From positions 52,737,946-52,801,945 of the forward strand of contig CM063110.1 in assembly GCA_031841125.1 (NCBI GenBank): DNA of 64,000 bases, written 5' to 3'. The translations under genes were made by a program, and so were the position numbers. How positions within the stretch are numbered: the stretch's first letter is position 1; every line of letters starts with the position of its first letter. The notes beneath the pieces are model-generated. The model did no database searches. It had not been told where the DNA came from and saw nothing but the letters and a program-made list of their open reading frames with translations. This document shows, one piece after another, positions 33,911-46,054 of the stretch. This DNA is from Acanthococcus lagerstroemiae. Lineage: Eukaryota; Arthropoda; Insecta; Hemiptera; Eriococcidae.

Positions 33911-36273
33911 GAGTTATGGATTTTGGCAAGACTTTTTTTCCTCATGATCCTGATTGTAACGCCAGCAAGAAACAAGTACATGACTGGTATTTTCATAAGG
34001 GAGGAATAGTATCAGTGTATCAGTACATTAGTAGCCTTCTTGGGGTTGCATTATCATTGTCATTTAATTGTATAATTACTTGGAAAATGGACGTAATTAT
34101 AATGTAGTTTGAGGTCCTTGATAACAGCTGGTGAAAAAAAAAAAAATGTTGAGAATATTTTTTTCTAAGCATAATCTTTGAGAGAATATTCTTAAAAATG
34201 TTCGTGCTGAACGAAAACATTCTGTCAACCATCCCTGTTGAGAACATACTTTTGCATCCTTCTTCTTGCATTCAGTATCGTTTACTCGAATCTTCTCTCC
34301 ATAGTTATGCGTTCTTATGAAAAAAGAAATGTTCCTGAAGCGACAATACCCTCTGTATCCCCTCTATTCCAACATCTGTGATTCAAATCCTGTTCCATGG
34401 CTCGTAGTGGTTCGCTGCTCACCGTAGCCAGGTTAAATCCGAATTCCGAAAACTTGGAGAACCTCTATAAACAATAATTAGCAAGCTTGTGTACAGAAAA
34501 ACAAAATCTCCACCCTAAACATTGCAAATGATGATGAGATCTTCGGTGAAATCCCACGCAGAACGCTTTTTGTCGCTATCCATGCTGTTTCTGCCTCAAA
34601 ATGCTTAGTTCCTGGGCAAAAAAATCGGAAAACTGATTTTAGGAAGCTTTGCAATACAATTCCTTGCCCCACCATTGGAAAAATCCAACCTCCCAACTGG
34701 TGGAAGCTTCCCTCCCTCATTTTGAGTTACTTCGAAAAACCATCTGACTTCTGCAGCGTTCAAGTTTAACTTTCTTTTTTCACTCCAATTCGACTTGCCT
34801 ATTAATCATATTTCTAAAACTGAGTCTGCGTGATGATGGAAGTCGACTGGAAGCTGAAGTGCTAAATCGTCGGCCATTCTGAAACATAAAATGGAATTTA
34901 GAGCCGACATGCAGCTGTCGTCGAACTTCTGTCTCATTACCCGCGACTGCCGATTAATGTAATAACTTGCGAAGATCATTTTTCCTCTCTCGAAATGAGT
35001 TACCCAGCTTCCAGTAATGACAAAATAATATTTACCTCGTTTCGTTTTCGTGCCAAGTCGGAAGTAGAAATTTAAAAACTGTTTAATGTCTCCGACTTGT
35101 ATTTCACTCAGCTCTCCGAAATAGTCTCGAAGAGTTTTTCTCGCGACGAAGGTGTAGAATTTATTTGCCGGAAAAAGCTAAACTATAATTACAAGTCACT
35201 GATTTGAACGGCAGTTCGGATTGGGACAAGGGGTTCGTGGAGGTGTAGTTAAGGATTCCCTGTCTGTGCTCTAAGTACGCGTTAATTTGCGTGAGAATAG
35301 CCGAAGGAGTGAACAGTGAAAATTTTGTCCTGGTGGCGTGTAGTCTTCCCTGTAATTTTGTTGTTCGTGGCACGACAGCTTTGCCCCGGAGTATTTACTT
35401 GTTTTTTTCCCGTCGATCGCTCGGTGGAGCACGTTAATGAGCAGTATCGCCTTTACGCTTTTGTCAAAATAAATCAGCCTTTATGCTAATCACGTGTGTG
35501 TAAATCAGCGTTCACGGGCTGAATTTTTGAAACGACGCGTAGCAGTTAATTACTCTCAATTATAGAGGGTTAACACCCGTGTGTTGATAATTGGTTCGCG
35601 GTAGACACGAGGGATATGAACGAATCGTGTAGTTTTGGAATAACTTGTAGTCTGCGGCGTGCCGTATGTCCGTTAGTGTAAACGTGGCTTTGTAACTTCA
35701 AATTTGAGTATTTCTCCAGAAACTGAGAATATTTTGTTATGAGCAAATTTTAAACTATAAATACTTCGACTTTTTTCGGAGGGGGGGGGGGGATTTTGGG
35801 TTACACCATAACATCCGTAACAAATTCCACCAATCCAGTTCATCGGACAGGACAATTACCATCTTTTGAATGGAAAACGCATAGGGAGGTGTCCATCGTC
35901 CTGGATGTTATTATCTTGTATTTTACCTTTATATTTTTTAAAAAATTTTGTTTCACGTTGTTTCTTCGTCCAGAGAGATTGTCAGTGTATGTTAAGAAGT
36001 TTAATTTGCTGTCAGAGATTTCACATTGCCAGAAGGGATGGGGTAAATTTCTATTACCAGAATTTTCGGTCCATTGTGTTCAGTCTCTGACTGGTACAAA
36101 AATATGTGCCTCATACATTTCTCAGTCCAATAAATGGCTATTCTCGCGATCCAATTGTTTGATTCTAGTAATTTGCTCATGCGATGGCACAATTTTCAAA
36201 AAATTTCCGGAAAAAGAAAATGCTTGAATCGTAGTTGTGGATATCAGTGCTTTCTCCATGAACAAGATGTTTA
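33911..36273. other. no gene seen
   Basis: Short frames only. A run of 12 G occurs at 35781-35792. The 143-codon frame at 35796-36227 (plus) has no ATG in a coding-like context and no recognisable motif. Confidence 0.4.
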
Positions 36274-36580
36274 TAGGGTAGCCACTTTCTGAAAAACCGA
36301 GAAAAGGCAGGGAATTTTATCTGTTTGAAAAAGTCAGGGAATTGCTATAATTTAGATCAAAATCAGGTAAGTGCTTGAGAATAATGAACATTGAAGAATA
36401 TACACAATTTTCATAGTAGTCCATAAATATCAAATGTGACCTCAGATAGTAATTCTTTCGAAGCTGTGTACAGTACTATGTACAGTACTAGCTCAAAAAA
36501 TGTCTGGGAAAATTTGGAAAATCAGTCTGAAAAACCAGGAAACATCTGAGAAAAGTGTTCTAAAAAAAGTAACTACTCTG
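36274..36580. mobile_element. 307-bp TIR element, AGGGTAGCCACTTT family
   Basis: The left end is TAGGGTAGCCACTTTCTGAA; the right end in reverse is CAGAGTAGTTACTTTTTTTA. Subterminal GGGAATT, GGAAA and GAAAAACC words recur, as in similar insect hAT-like families. No clear TSD is present. AATCAGGTAAGT inside it is not considered a splice site. Confidence 0.5.
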
Positions 36581-36689
36581 TGCCTATCGTCGTCGACAGA
36601 ATTCGCCCCCTCCCTCTCTAAATTTTGGTGCTCCAGCTCTGTAAACTTGTTGAATATGCTCTACTATGTATAAATTAAGTATTATTGCG

Positions 36690-38760
36690 GAACGAAATTG
36701 ATTTTATTCTAATCAATGGTATGTGTGTAGTACAGAGCGTGAGTTGTCTCCCCACCTTAAACTTTCCATCTGACCGTGAAGCCCTTCAAACTACTCAGGA
36801 AATTCCCAAAAGAACAAAATTCAAAAATTTTAGTCCGGGCAAGATCAGCCGAAATTCGATAATTCCGGAGTGCATTAAAAGACGACCTCAAAATAAAATT
36901 AGAATACATTCTAAAAGCCAAGCTGCCAGAAAAATGGCAAATGTTGAAGAATCCTATGACAAATCTGAAAAGATACAAGAACTGTTGGATAGTAAACTTT
37001 AAATCCCCCACCCCCTCGCCCGAATAAAAATCAATGACGAAATCCCGAAGGAGACCAGGGACTTGATTATGAGTAGAATAGATGATACATCTATTGAAGA
37101 AAAGATTGAAATTTTGGAGAATAAATAACTAGTGCAGAAAAGTATTTGGAGAGATAGTAGGCAGTTTAAAATTCGAAAAATTCAAGGAATATTGGAAGAA
37201 TGAAAATCTATTTAAAATATGAAAAAAGAACCCTACCATTTTGAAAATGAAAAATTTGAACGGGCATCTGAAATATGATGGTAGGAAAATAACTCAAATA
37301 GCTAGAAAATTGTATGAGAACCCTTACGATAGAGGGAAAAATGAAGAGGAGAAAGTTGATGGTATGCGAGGAGGTACGGACACGTGCTCGCCAGTCTCGG
37401 ACGCGGAAGGCTTGTCATTGAAAATGAACAAGAGCTGTGAGTCCAGAATAAATAAGCCTCTCTGAGGAAACGTGTCAGTGCAATAGTCGATCCAGAGAAA
37501 ATTACAACGTAATGGAAAGAAGTAGAAACTATCCTACTGTTCGAAGAAGGTAACCAAACAGATATGCCACATGACAAACCCATCAGTTTAACATCTACAA
37601 TTGTAAGAAAAATGTTCCCAAAACTAATCAAAAATAGATAACAACATCAGGAACAAACAGGATTCAGAAAAGGGCACTCAACAATAGACCATAATATTCT
37701 TATTCTGAACCAATTAATAGAAAAAACTAAATAATGCAATATGAAATTATACATTTTACTTGTAGATTTCCAAAAAGCCTTTTGACTCCGTTAGTTTGAC
37801 GTATCTGTGGAAATTTCCATCTCGACAGAGCCTGTCAGCAAAAATAAAACTCAAGTGCTGGGCCCATTTGAGATTACTAAAGGGGTGAAACAAGGAGATT
37901 CCTTATCCCATACTCTTTTAAATAGAGTTATAGAAACAGGAAAATTGATGGAAAATGGCTAAACGACTTGCGATTCTATCAACGGATAAAAAAGAATTAC
38001 AAGAAATGCTTTTGGAATTTGAAAAAAATAATAAAAAAATCAGGACTAAAAATTAATGTTAGCAGAACTGCCTTAATCTCGAAACTCTTGAAGGGGATGC
38101 AATTATAAATAGAAGAAGTAAATTAATTGGACAAATAATCTCACGTAAAGAAAGGCTAGATAAAGAACTCTCACACCGGAAAATACAGGTGCGGAAAAAC
38201 TATTGGTCACTAAAGGAAACTTCCAAATCCAAGCTCCCACTAAAAGTGAAAACTGGTATTTTGGCAAATTGAACTTACCCATTTCTACTGTATGGATCAC
38301 AAACCTAAGCATTAACAATCTCACAAATAGGAAACAATTTTAGAACTCAGATAGCCGTGAAAGACAGTATTACAAGTGAAAAAAGTTTGAAAAAAATTCA
38401 AAACAAACAAATTGGGAAAACAGGTATGATAGGTCTAAAATATGTAACCGAAAAATAAATTTAAAAAAGAGATGCAGGACATATTACACAAGACAAAGAG
38501 AGGTGGGCATGGAGGGTACTAGAATGGATACCATACGACAAAAAAATAAAAAAAGGAAGACCCCATTCGAGGACGAAATAAAACGTTTCGGTGGCAAGCT
38601 TTTGGGGAAGAAACAAGAGTTCGTGAATGCTGGGGTAAAATCGGGGAGGTCTATACCTAAAAATGGACCAAAGGTCTTTAAATTGTGAACGTTAGTAAAT
38701 GTATGTATTGTTGCAGTCAACTGTAAAATGATGAATAAAGGCTGATTATTATTATTATCA
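36690..38760 (+). pseudogene. LINE endonuclease-end/RT/tail copy with (ATT)n end
   Basis: In order on the plus strand: NEIDFILINGMCVVQSVSCL plus SDREALQTT (endonuclease C-terminal block, His of SDH lost), and a Lys-rich linker with KIQELLDSKL. The RT reads KPISLTSTIVRKMFPKLIKN at about 37580, EQTGFRKGHSTIDHNILILN at about 37650, then LLVDFQKAF (catalytic Asp present) and GVKQGDSLSHTLLN at about 37884. The YADD segment is deleted before RLAILSTDKKELQEMLLEFE. The tail includes DAGHITQDKERWAWRVLEWI, KKIKKGRPHSR and ends at about 38690. AATAAAGGCTG then (ATT)4 closes it. Many stops and frameshifts; inactive. It is a family distinct from the 17-19 kb copy but ends in the same kind of microsatellite. 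Confidence 0.85.
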
Positions 38761-39096
38761 AAGAAAAAAATCTAACAAGACAAAAAGAAGAAATTCCACC
38801 TTGATATTCTCAGTTTCTGGAGAAAGGCCCTTTTACGAGAGCAGGGCTTTATGGTTACGCATCGATGCAATCAGTCTGCTATTTTGTTTGCAGAATGTTT
38901 TAAAAATCGACCCTATCTCGAAACAACTGATTTTTTTAAATGTTAGAAATTCGGATTCCGCATTCCAGTGTTTAGTCCAGGAGCGTATGGAATTTATTTA
39001 TCAATTCTGGTATGAATTTTGGTTATTTTTGATAAGTACACCTATTTGAAAATACAGAATGTAAGAAAATTTTTAATATTATTGTTCTGGTGAATT

Positions 39097-39224
39097 CAGT
39101 AGCGTAACTAACCTGGTGTTCGCGTGGGGGAGGGATGCTAAAATTAGAAAACACTATTTGACGAATTCGTAAAGGGAATGGATCAGACCCTCTAGACCTC
39201 CCCCTCCCCCTGGCTACGCCACTC
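39097..39224. mobile_element. 128-bp hAT MITE, AGTRGCGTARC ends
   Basis: The left end is CAGTAGCGTAACTAACC; the right end in reverse is GAGTGGCGTAGCCAGGG. The flanks GGTGAATT and TGTGAATT agree at 7 of 8 positions. It is the same family as 42316-42566. Confidence 0.75.
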
Positions 39225-39232
39225 TGTGAATT

Positions 39233-41658
39233 ACATTATTTTTTGTGACATGATCATTGTTAATTTTATGTAGAAATTAAGAGTGTAATCAGAAGTTGGA
39301 AAAATTGAGTAATTTCCTAGGAAAATGGAAAAACTATTTTTTTGTTGTTAACAAAATGGCGGATCGATTGTACCCGTGGGTTACGAGAGATACAGAGAAA
39401 GAACAAGATCATGTAGCCGGTCTGCGGCTCACTGCGTATCGGTAAGATAGATGCTAGTCTGCGGCCTCCGGCTACTTGTTTCTTCCTCCCTTGCACGTAC
39501 ACTAGTAGAACTAGTTTTCTGACCTCAAGTCTTCAGTTTTTAGTCGTCGTCGTCGTCGTTCTTTTTTTTTTGTATGTAATGACAAGACTGCACGTCGGGT
39601 TCGACTCGGATGCGTTTGGTTTTACATTCATCTAACCCTTATTATACTCTGATATTACGGTGTTCTATGTTCGTTCAACCTCTGTTTATATTTGTACAAC
39701 ATACACAATCGATGTGGAGAAGGGAGAATAGATGGCTGTAATTAAAACGTTTATAAATGATGGCCTCTCAAACGATCGTCACCCGCAGTTCGTGTGAATT
39801 AGTTCTTCGTTTTTAGCCGAAGAAGACTTGCTGAGATCTCAGTACACATAAAGCCTATTCGTGTAGTAATTGTTGGAAAGTGTGATGGCTGAAACGACTT
39901 CAAAAATGAATTCAGTGACTCAGTAGATACTATTTTGGATGTATGTGAAGGTAGCTCGAATAACTTACAGATATATCGTATCTCAACTCCCTGTGGACCA
40001 TCATGCGTGAAGGTTACCGCTAAAGTAGCCGAAAAGTTTATGTTTCTACATTCCCAGGGGAACGAAGATTTGGTCAGGAACGCCCTCCCCCCGCAGTAGA
40101 TCAGAGCTCAGGATACTGAAAATCAGCTAAAAATCATTTCAAAACTGAAAACAAACTCCCCTCCCGCCTACCGTACTGAAGACTGTTCAAATCCCTCGTC
40201 ACCTCCAATGAATTCGGTGACTCCAAAAACGTCAATTTCGATGTATCCGAAAAAACCGTCGGTCGACCCACAGCGAAGCCCTTGAGGTGGAGTCAAGGAC
40301 TATAATAACTTCGCATATCCGACAACCAAAAGAGCAGATTTTTTATTTTCTTATTTCGTTGCTGAGGGTTATAATGTATGAACGTCATACTATGAAGTTT
40401 TCACCAAAAAGAAATCTAGTGCGTCGACTTTGGAAAATGTTCTCAAAATTCTGTTTGAGTACTTCGTTTTTATTTTAGTGAGAACCAATTTCTCGACTTA
40501 AAACAGTTTTTTCAGCAAAAACTAGGTTTTTAGGATTTCTTAAAAACGAAAATGCAAATTTTCTTACTGGAATTCGTATGTTAAATTTCCCCTTGTCGAG
40601 CAACCCCTAACTAGTTTTTGATTAAAGAAAGATATTCAGGGATTACATCAACCAGAATGAATTTAGCTCGTCAGAGCAAAACATTTCGGAAAAAATAAAT
40701 TTCTTCGAACTACCCTAAAACACCAAAGTAATTTCAAAAATGGGTTCAGTGTATCTGTCCTGGCTCGATACCAGATTTCTTTTATGGTATTGACATTTAA
40801 TAAACCTAGAAAGGACTCATTTGCGAGCAAAGTGAGGAAAATTTCTTCAATTTTAAAAATAATTTTTACCAAAAATAGCACTTTGGATGATCAGGAATGG
40901 AGTGGGAGTTATTTTCCTTACCCTCTGCATTGAAATTGTGTATCCAACTTCTCAAGAAATGTTCTCAAGTCGATGGCTTCCTACCCCCCTCCACCTCCAC
41001 ACACATTCACACAGGAAGGCTTTTTTGGCGTGAAATTTGCTATTTTCTCCCCAGTTGCCCCATTTGCTGGAAAAATAGTCACGCTACGAACCTAAGAAAT
41101 AGTCGTATGTACCATTCGGTTGTTTTCGGCGAGAAAATATCGTTTCATCAATAAACCCGCGGTATTTTTTTGGAATCACCTATGCGTCCCCTAAACTTAT
41201 TTTTCCTTGAAAAACTTCTGTTCTTTTTTCATGTTATAGGAAACGAATTTTCTGGGTCTGATCAATCTGATGTCCGTGTATGAGGTCATGGTAAAACTAA
41301 CTTGCTCATTTCCTAGTATAGGTAATCCTCTGTTGGACTTCAACCCTTTGCAAACTGTCCCTTTCATTTTTCTCCCCCTATTCTTCTCCCCCCCCCCGGA
41401 AAATGTTGGGTTATGTGCGGCAGTTTCACACCAAGAAACCTATTTGTTTGTGAGAGCAAAATTGGAAAACGAAAGTGTTTCACTTGTCATTTACCGTGCG
41501 CCATGTACATTTCGTTTTGAACCTGTTATCGAATCTCATTTTTTCAGTTGTTTGAAAGGTTGCACATGTGCACATTAAAGGGAATAGGAACGGTGAGTTA
41601 GAAACCAGGAATTTGACAACTGTAATGTATCTGAAGTTTTGGACTTCTATAGCTCATA
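39233..41658. other. no gene seen
   Basis: GTCGTCGTCGTCGTC microsatellite at about 39543 and a 10-nt C run at 41388-41397. There are no recognisable frames or paired repeats. Confidence 0.4.
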
Positions 41659-42071
41659 CAGGGTGTCGACCGATACGGGAAATCCGGGAAATGTACAGGA
41701 ATTTCAGGGACTCGGGAAATATATGCGAATTTCGGAAAATTTTAGAATCGATACGGGAAATTGGCCAGTAAAACATAAGTGACATGTTAAAATTTCTTTT
41801 GTACTTCATTTCCTTATAATGTTTTTTTACCGTCAAATAAAAACTTTTCTAATCTTAATTTGTGTATTACTCATTTTGTTTTTCCTAAAATAATGAAAAC
41901 TTTTTAACAGAGTAAAGGCGCTTTGTGTCTATATAATATAAAAATAAACTTCCGAAAACTTAAAATTACCTCCCCAATAACTTAAAAATATACGGGAATT
42001 TCGTAAATTTTAATCCGGGAAAACCGGGATGTATACGGGAATTTTATTTCAAGCCTCTGGTCGACACCCTG
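41659..42071. mobile_element. 413-bp TIR element, CAGGGTGTCGACC ends
   Basis: CAGGGTGTCGACC and its exact reverse complement form 13-bp ends. TCATA flanks both sides (41654-41658 and 42072-42076). The subterminal region is built of GGGAAAT, CGGGAA and CCGGGAAAACCGGG words on the same strand. The 5-bp flank is shorter than the 8 bp expected for hAT, so the superfamily is left open. Confidence 0.8.
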
Positions 42072-42315
42072 TCATAGCAGTAGCATATTCTTAACCTCAT
42101 AGTTTTCTATCAATTTGTTGGAGAGTTTTCGGGCTTATTAGTATTATTCTTTATACATATGATGAACCTCAGAATTGAGGAATTTTCATATTGATTGCTT
42201 CAGCTGAAGCCTCTGCCTGTTAGAACTGGACTGGAGCTTAGTCAAAGTGGCCAAGCTGAAGCCATTCTTGAGTTACCCAAAAATTAAAGTAAACTTGAAA
42301 AACCTGACTCTGGAG

Positions 42316-42566
42316 CAGTGGCGTAGCCAGGATTTTTCCAAGGAGGAGGGGTCAGCAAATTGGGGGTGGTAACACCTAATATGAACTGTATGTTTTTATA
42401 TTGACGTATCAGTATGTTGCGCTTTTCAACTTCAATTATCCATCTGAATTTAAATTTCATTTCGCGCATTCACTGTGATACTGTCAGCCTGTCAGCATAT
42501 AAAAAATTCTCATCTCGGGGGGGGGGGGAATTCATCACCCTAATCTCCCCCCTGGCTACGCCACTT
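42316..42566. mobile_element. 251-bp hAT MITE, CAGTGGCGTAGCCAGG ends
   Basis: The left end is CAGTGGCGTAGCCAGG; the right end in reverse is AAGTGGCGTAGCCAGG. The flanks CTCTGGAG and TTCTGGGG agree at 6 of 8. A 12-nt G run lies at 42517-42528. Confidence 0.82.
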
Positions 42567-42574
42567 TTCTGGGG

Positions 42575-44030
42575 CTCCAGACCCTCTTCAGCATTGCAGG
42601 TAGTCAAATTATCTGTTCGGTGGACAGATTTTCAAATTTTCCTGAATCCTGAAAAAGTGAACGCTTGCCACTTTTGAATTCCTACGGCATGGAGTAAACT
42701 TATTCGAGATCAAGATTCCAGATCTGAGAGCTAGAATATCTGTATGTATTTTAAAGCAATGAATGACATCAACACAGCATAGAAAACTCACGTTTTGGTC
42801 TAATTGTCCCGAATTCTTGCTGTTCTGCCTTGCTCATCTCAAAATTTTAGTGTCACTGTGAAGAACATCTCTGTGTATACTAAACGCCGCTCACTTCTTT
42901 TGGAAAGAAATGGAACCGAAACTGAACAGGATTGGATAGTTTTTAATACAAATGAGTTGCAGAACATCGAGGAACGCCGACAAGAGAGAGGTTAATGATG
43001 ATTGGGAACGGGGGGCTACGAATGGAGGGCTACGAAGTGGCCTGGAGCAAAGCCCCTAATTTCTTTTTACCGACTTCGTGAACTGGAATTCGCCGGGAAT
43101 ATTCGAGAACACACACGTGACTGGAAATTAAATTTGAATATCCATAAAATGAAGCCATTTATCGACAGACATCAAGAGCGTAATTAAAACAGTTACGTAC
43201 CTGTATCTTTCATCTAATTCGTAATCATCTCATGTTTACGGCCGATAATGTGACACGTTAAATCGGTCGTATTTAATGAAAAATGAGAAGGAAAAAAATG
43301 GGTTTGTTGTCCGAGCAGTATATATTTTTATAATTAATAAAACTAGTTCGTGTGGTCATTCGTAATTTATCAACTTCCTGAAAAAAAAAGAGGAAACTGT
43401 TTAATTGGTAACCATTTTAAAACGCGGATTGCGAAGCCTATCTTGGCATCTTCATTTCAGCTCGTTAAAAAGTGTGCGTTCCTATGCCGTGTCATTCTAG
43501 AACTTCCATGTCTTTCGGCAGTAGCAAAGATATTTTATTGGAAAGGTGAATGCATGTGTGTGCTGTCGAAATGTACTCAAAAATACCGGATTCTAAAATG
43601 AATAAATGAGAAGGGGAGTAAAAATAGAGCGTTCCTGGTTCTGCGGTGTGTGCCTGCTCTGAAATATTATTTGGGGTCGTTTTCCGACGGCTGCACGAAA
43701 TGCTAAGAGAGAAATTAACAGCTCACTATTGTCTTCTGCCTCCGTATCTCGTATAATTTGGTAGTCTTGCCACGTGAGAGTCATATATCGGTTTCTTGGT
43801 ACTCGGTGAGTCTTCTAGATTTTCGTTATTATCAGTGAGCAGAACTGCAGAGTTGGTTATTGTAAAAAATTACACTCGTGAAAGTCCCTTGGAGTTTTGC
43901 AGAATTTCGAAAGAGCATTCTATTGTAGTGGTTTGTTGTTACCCAATCTGCCATTTTCGAAGTTATTACGAACTTTGTGGATAACGAGACCTCAGTATTT
44001 TTGCGTTGAATTTTTTAATATTACCTCTTA
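42575..44030. other. no gene seen
   Basis: Several 60-80 codon frames on both strands, none with motifs. This stretch leads into the splice-site cluster at 44041. Confidence 0.4.
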
Positions 44031-44040
44031 TTATGATTGA

Positions 44041-44166
44041 TTTGATTTTATTTTGTCTGTTTCAGGTAAGTGCAACCCTTTCTGGTACAAGTAGTTTATA
44101 CTTACTGTGGACTACAGAGTAGGCATAGAAATCGCAATAATTTTGAGTGGTGACGCCTGTTGACAG
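44041..44166 (+). promoter_or_regulatory. candidate recursive splice site (ratchet point) with RS-exon
   Basis: A T-rich tract of about 22 nt ends in TTTGTCTGTTTCAG at 44065 and is followed at once by GTAAGT at 44066. An excellent acceptor and an excellent donor therefore share one junction with no exon between. This is the defining form of ratchet points that remove long insect introns in steps. Downstream, GACAG then GTAAGC at 44167 gives a second good donor, so 44066-44166 (101 nt, not a multiple of three) could be the short RS-exon that defines the site. Branch-like TGATTGA lies about 30 nt upstream of the tract end. It could also be an ordinary cryptic exon. No RNA evidence is available here. 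Confidence 0.5.
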
Positions 44167-44630
44167 GTAAGCGTGGGCAGTTTACCATCACTGATCATTT
44201 ATTCTGAAACCCATGTTTTCAATGCATGTACCAATCCAGTACAAGGGTTCAGTCCGACCACTAGTAATATGACGATATAAGAGCACTCCCTCTAGAGACT
44301 TCATCCATTGACTCTGTTTGTGGCTAAAGAATCAAAGAGAACATAGTGCAAAAGAACTTTCCCTACATATGTTTTGAATGACCTTACTCCTATTTAAGCA
44401 CTCCTTTGTACTTTCAACCAACGCATTAACAAACGAGTCAGTTGGTGGAAACGGGGAGGGGGGACCTGGTATCTTTTTGTTTTTAGTAACTTGAAGTATT
44501 TCTGAAGAATTAACAAAGAGAACGCAGTGTAGGGAGAATTTTTTGTGTCTGTGGGTGAAAAAACCGGTTTCAGATGCTTTCTGTGGTAGCTTGAAGTATA
44601 AAAATTCGGCATATTCCCCTATACCGGGGC

Positions 44631-44814
44631 CAGGGGCGGAAACCTAGATTTTCCTCATGTGTAGCATAACAAAAATTCAAGTTCAGTAATAAATTGAAAA
44701 GTATTAATTTAATGTTTTAATGTTGTTGTTTTTTTTTTTGAAAATCTCATCTGTAGCAAAATCTTCTCATGCGTAGCATCTGCTACATACGCTACACAGA
44801 AGTTACCGCCTCTG
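44631..44814. mobile_element. 184-bp hAT MITE with near-perfect TSD
   Basis: The ends are CAGGGGCGGAAAC and, in reverse, CAGAGGCGGTAAC. A second matched block, GTGTAGCATA against GTGTAGCGTA, lies further in. The flanks ACCGGGGC and ACCGGGTC agree at 7 of 8. Confidence 0.85.
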
Positions 44815-45743
44815 ACCGGGTCTAGTTTTTCCCATCCGAATGTCAGTGATGCAGGAAATGATTCTCAATGAAAAAGCTACATGTTCTGACTCAATTCTTG
44901 ACTAAAGAATCAGTGAGGAAACCGAAGTACAGAAAAATGTTCCAATAAGTAACTGTTTCTCAAATGTACATGTAAGGTTCTTTCTAATTGCCACCTTTTT
45001 TAGCTCATGCACTTCTAGGAACATTGGGAAGTCTCCCAACAGTGAATTGGTCTATAAAATTGAAAAGTGAATGCAGTAGTAGGATGCTTGCTGTGAAAAG
45101 ATTTAACCAAGTCCTTTGGTCTGACGTGTTCATACCTGTACTGTATTATTGCTAACTCAGGGTCGTCGGAATTTTTATTTAAAATTTAATCAAACGTTCG
45201 TCCATTTTCTTTAGAATCAAGTCAGCAATTAATAAAATCATCAGTGTTATGACTCGGGGTGATCACGTTCTTCGCCTATTCGCTAAGCGGTACCTTTTAC
45301 CTTGACTCTGCCATGTGACAACATGTAGCACTTTCAGAGGTGTACCGTGTACGTTTTATTGTATTGAAATATGGAATGAAATTTGGAGAGCCCTCGTGAC
45401 GCTTATTCCTCTCTAACCACTCGATTCCGACTATAACTTGTCTTGACTTCTCAACGTATATGTGTCTTGACTTGTGAGATCAGTCCAGTCTTGGATGTGA
45501 TCTTCCTTTCACATGTAGCATGTTCGTGTTCGGTCGCTTCACTGTTTGATTGGCATCGAGCAATGTAATATTCATTTCCTTTTTGTTGTCGTGAATTTTC
45601 TTTCTCCACGCTTTCCGATCATTCCAACTAGATCTTAGATTTGCTTTCTTGAGCAGCGCCTTTGTTTGATCTTTGTACATTTTCCTTTGCCCACCTGAGC
45701 TTTTTTTTTCATGAACTATAGTTCTCCAAAAAGAGCAACCTTA

Positions 45744-46054
45744 AGCCGGGAACACACTTGAACACGAATGCTGCTGAACCGCACCATGCCGGGCGGTGCG
45801 GTGCGGTGCGGTGCGATGCGGCATGCATACGACGTCACTGCAAATAATCGCGCATGAGGCAGTTGCGTAGTACATACGGAGCAATGCTCACTTTGATGGA
45901 CCGACAGTTGTCGGATCGGGCCGCGTAGCGCATGAGGCAATTCACAGCGCATGCCTCAGCATGCTCGCGCTGTCCACATTGCCGAGCCGTGGCAGCCTCT
46001 GCGCGGTGCGGTGCGGTTCGAAAGCATTCGTGCTCAAGTGTGCTGTTCCCGGCT
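45744..46054. mobile_element. PIF/Harbinger-like MITE, TTA target duplication
   Basis: The ends AGCCGGGAACACACTTGA and, in reverse, AGCCGGGAACAGCACACTTG are flanked by TTA on each side (45741-45743, 46055-46057), the TWA target of Harbinger elements. Inside the ends are GCGGT-repeat arms (GGTGCGGTGCGGTGCG). Removing the element with one TTA brings the flanking LINE codons back into frame, proving insertion into the LINE. Confidence 0.88.

Noticed and set aside
35796..36227. 143-codon plus-strand frame
   Set aside because: It begins at a non-ATG start just after a G12 run, is Phe/Leu/Ser-rich like T-rich noncoding DNA, and shows no motif.
36360..36375. AATCAG followed by GTAAGT as a second ratchet point
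   Set aside because: The upstream tract is purine-rich and the site lies inside a TIR element, so it lacks an acceptor.
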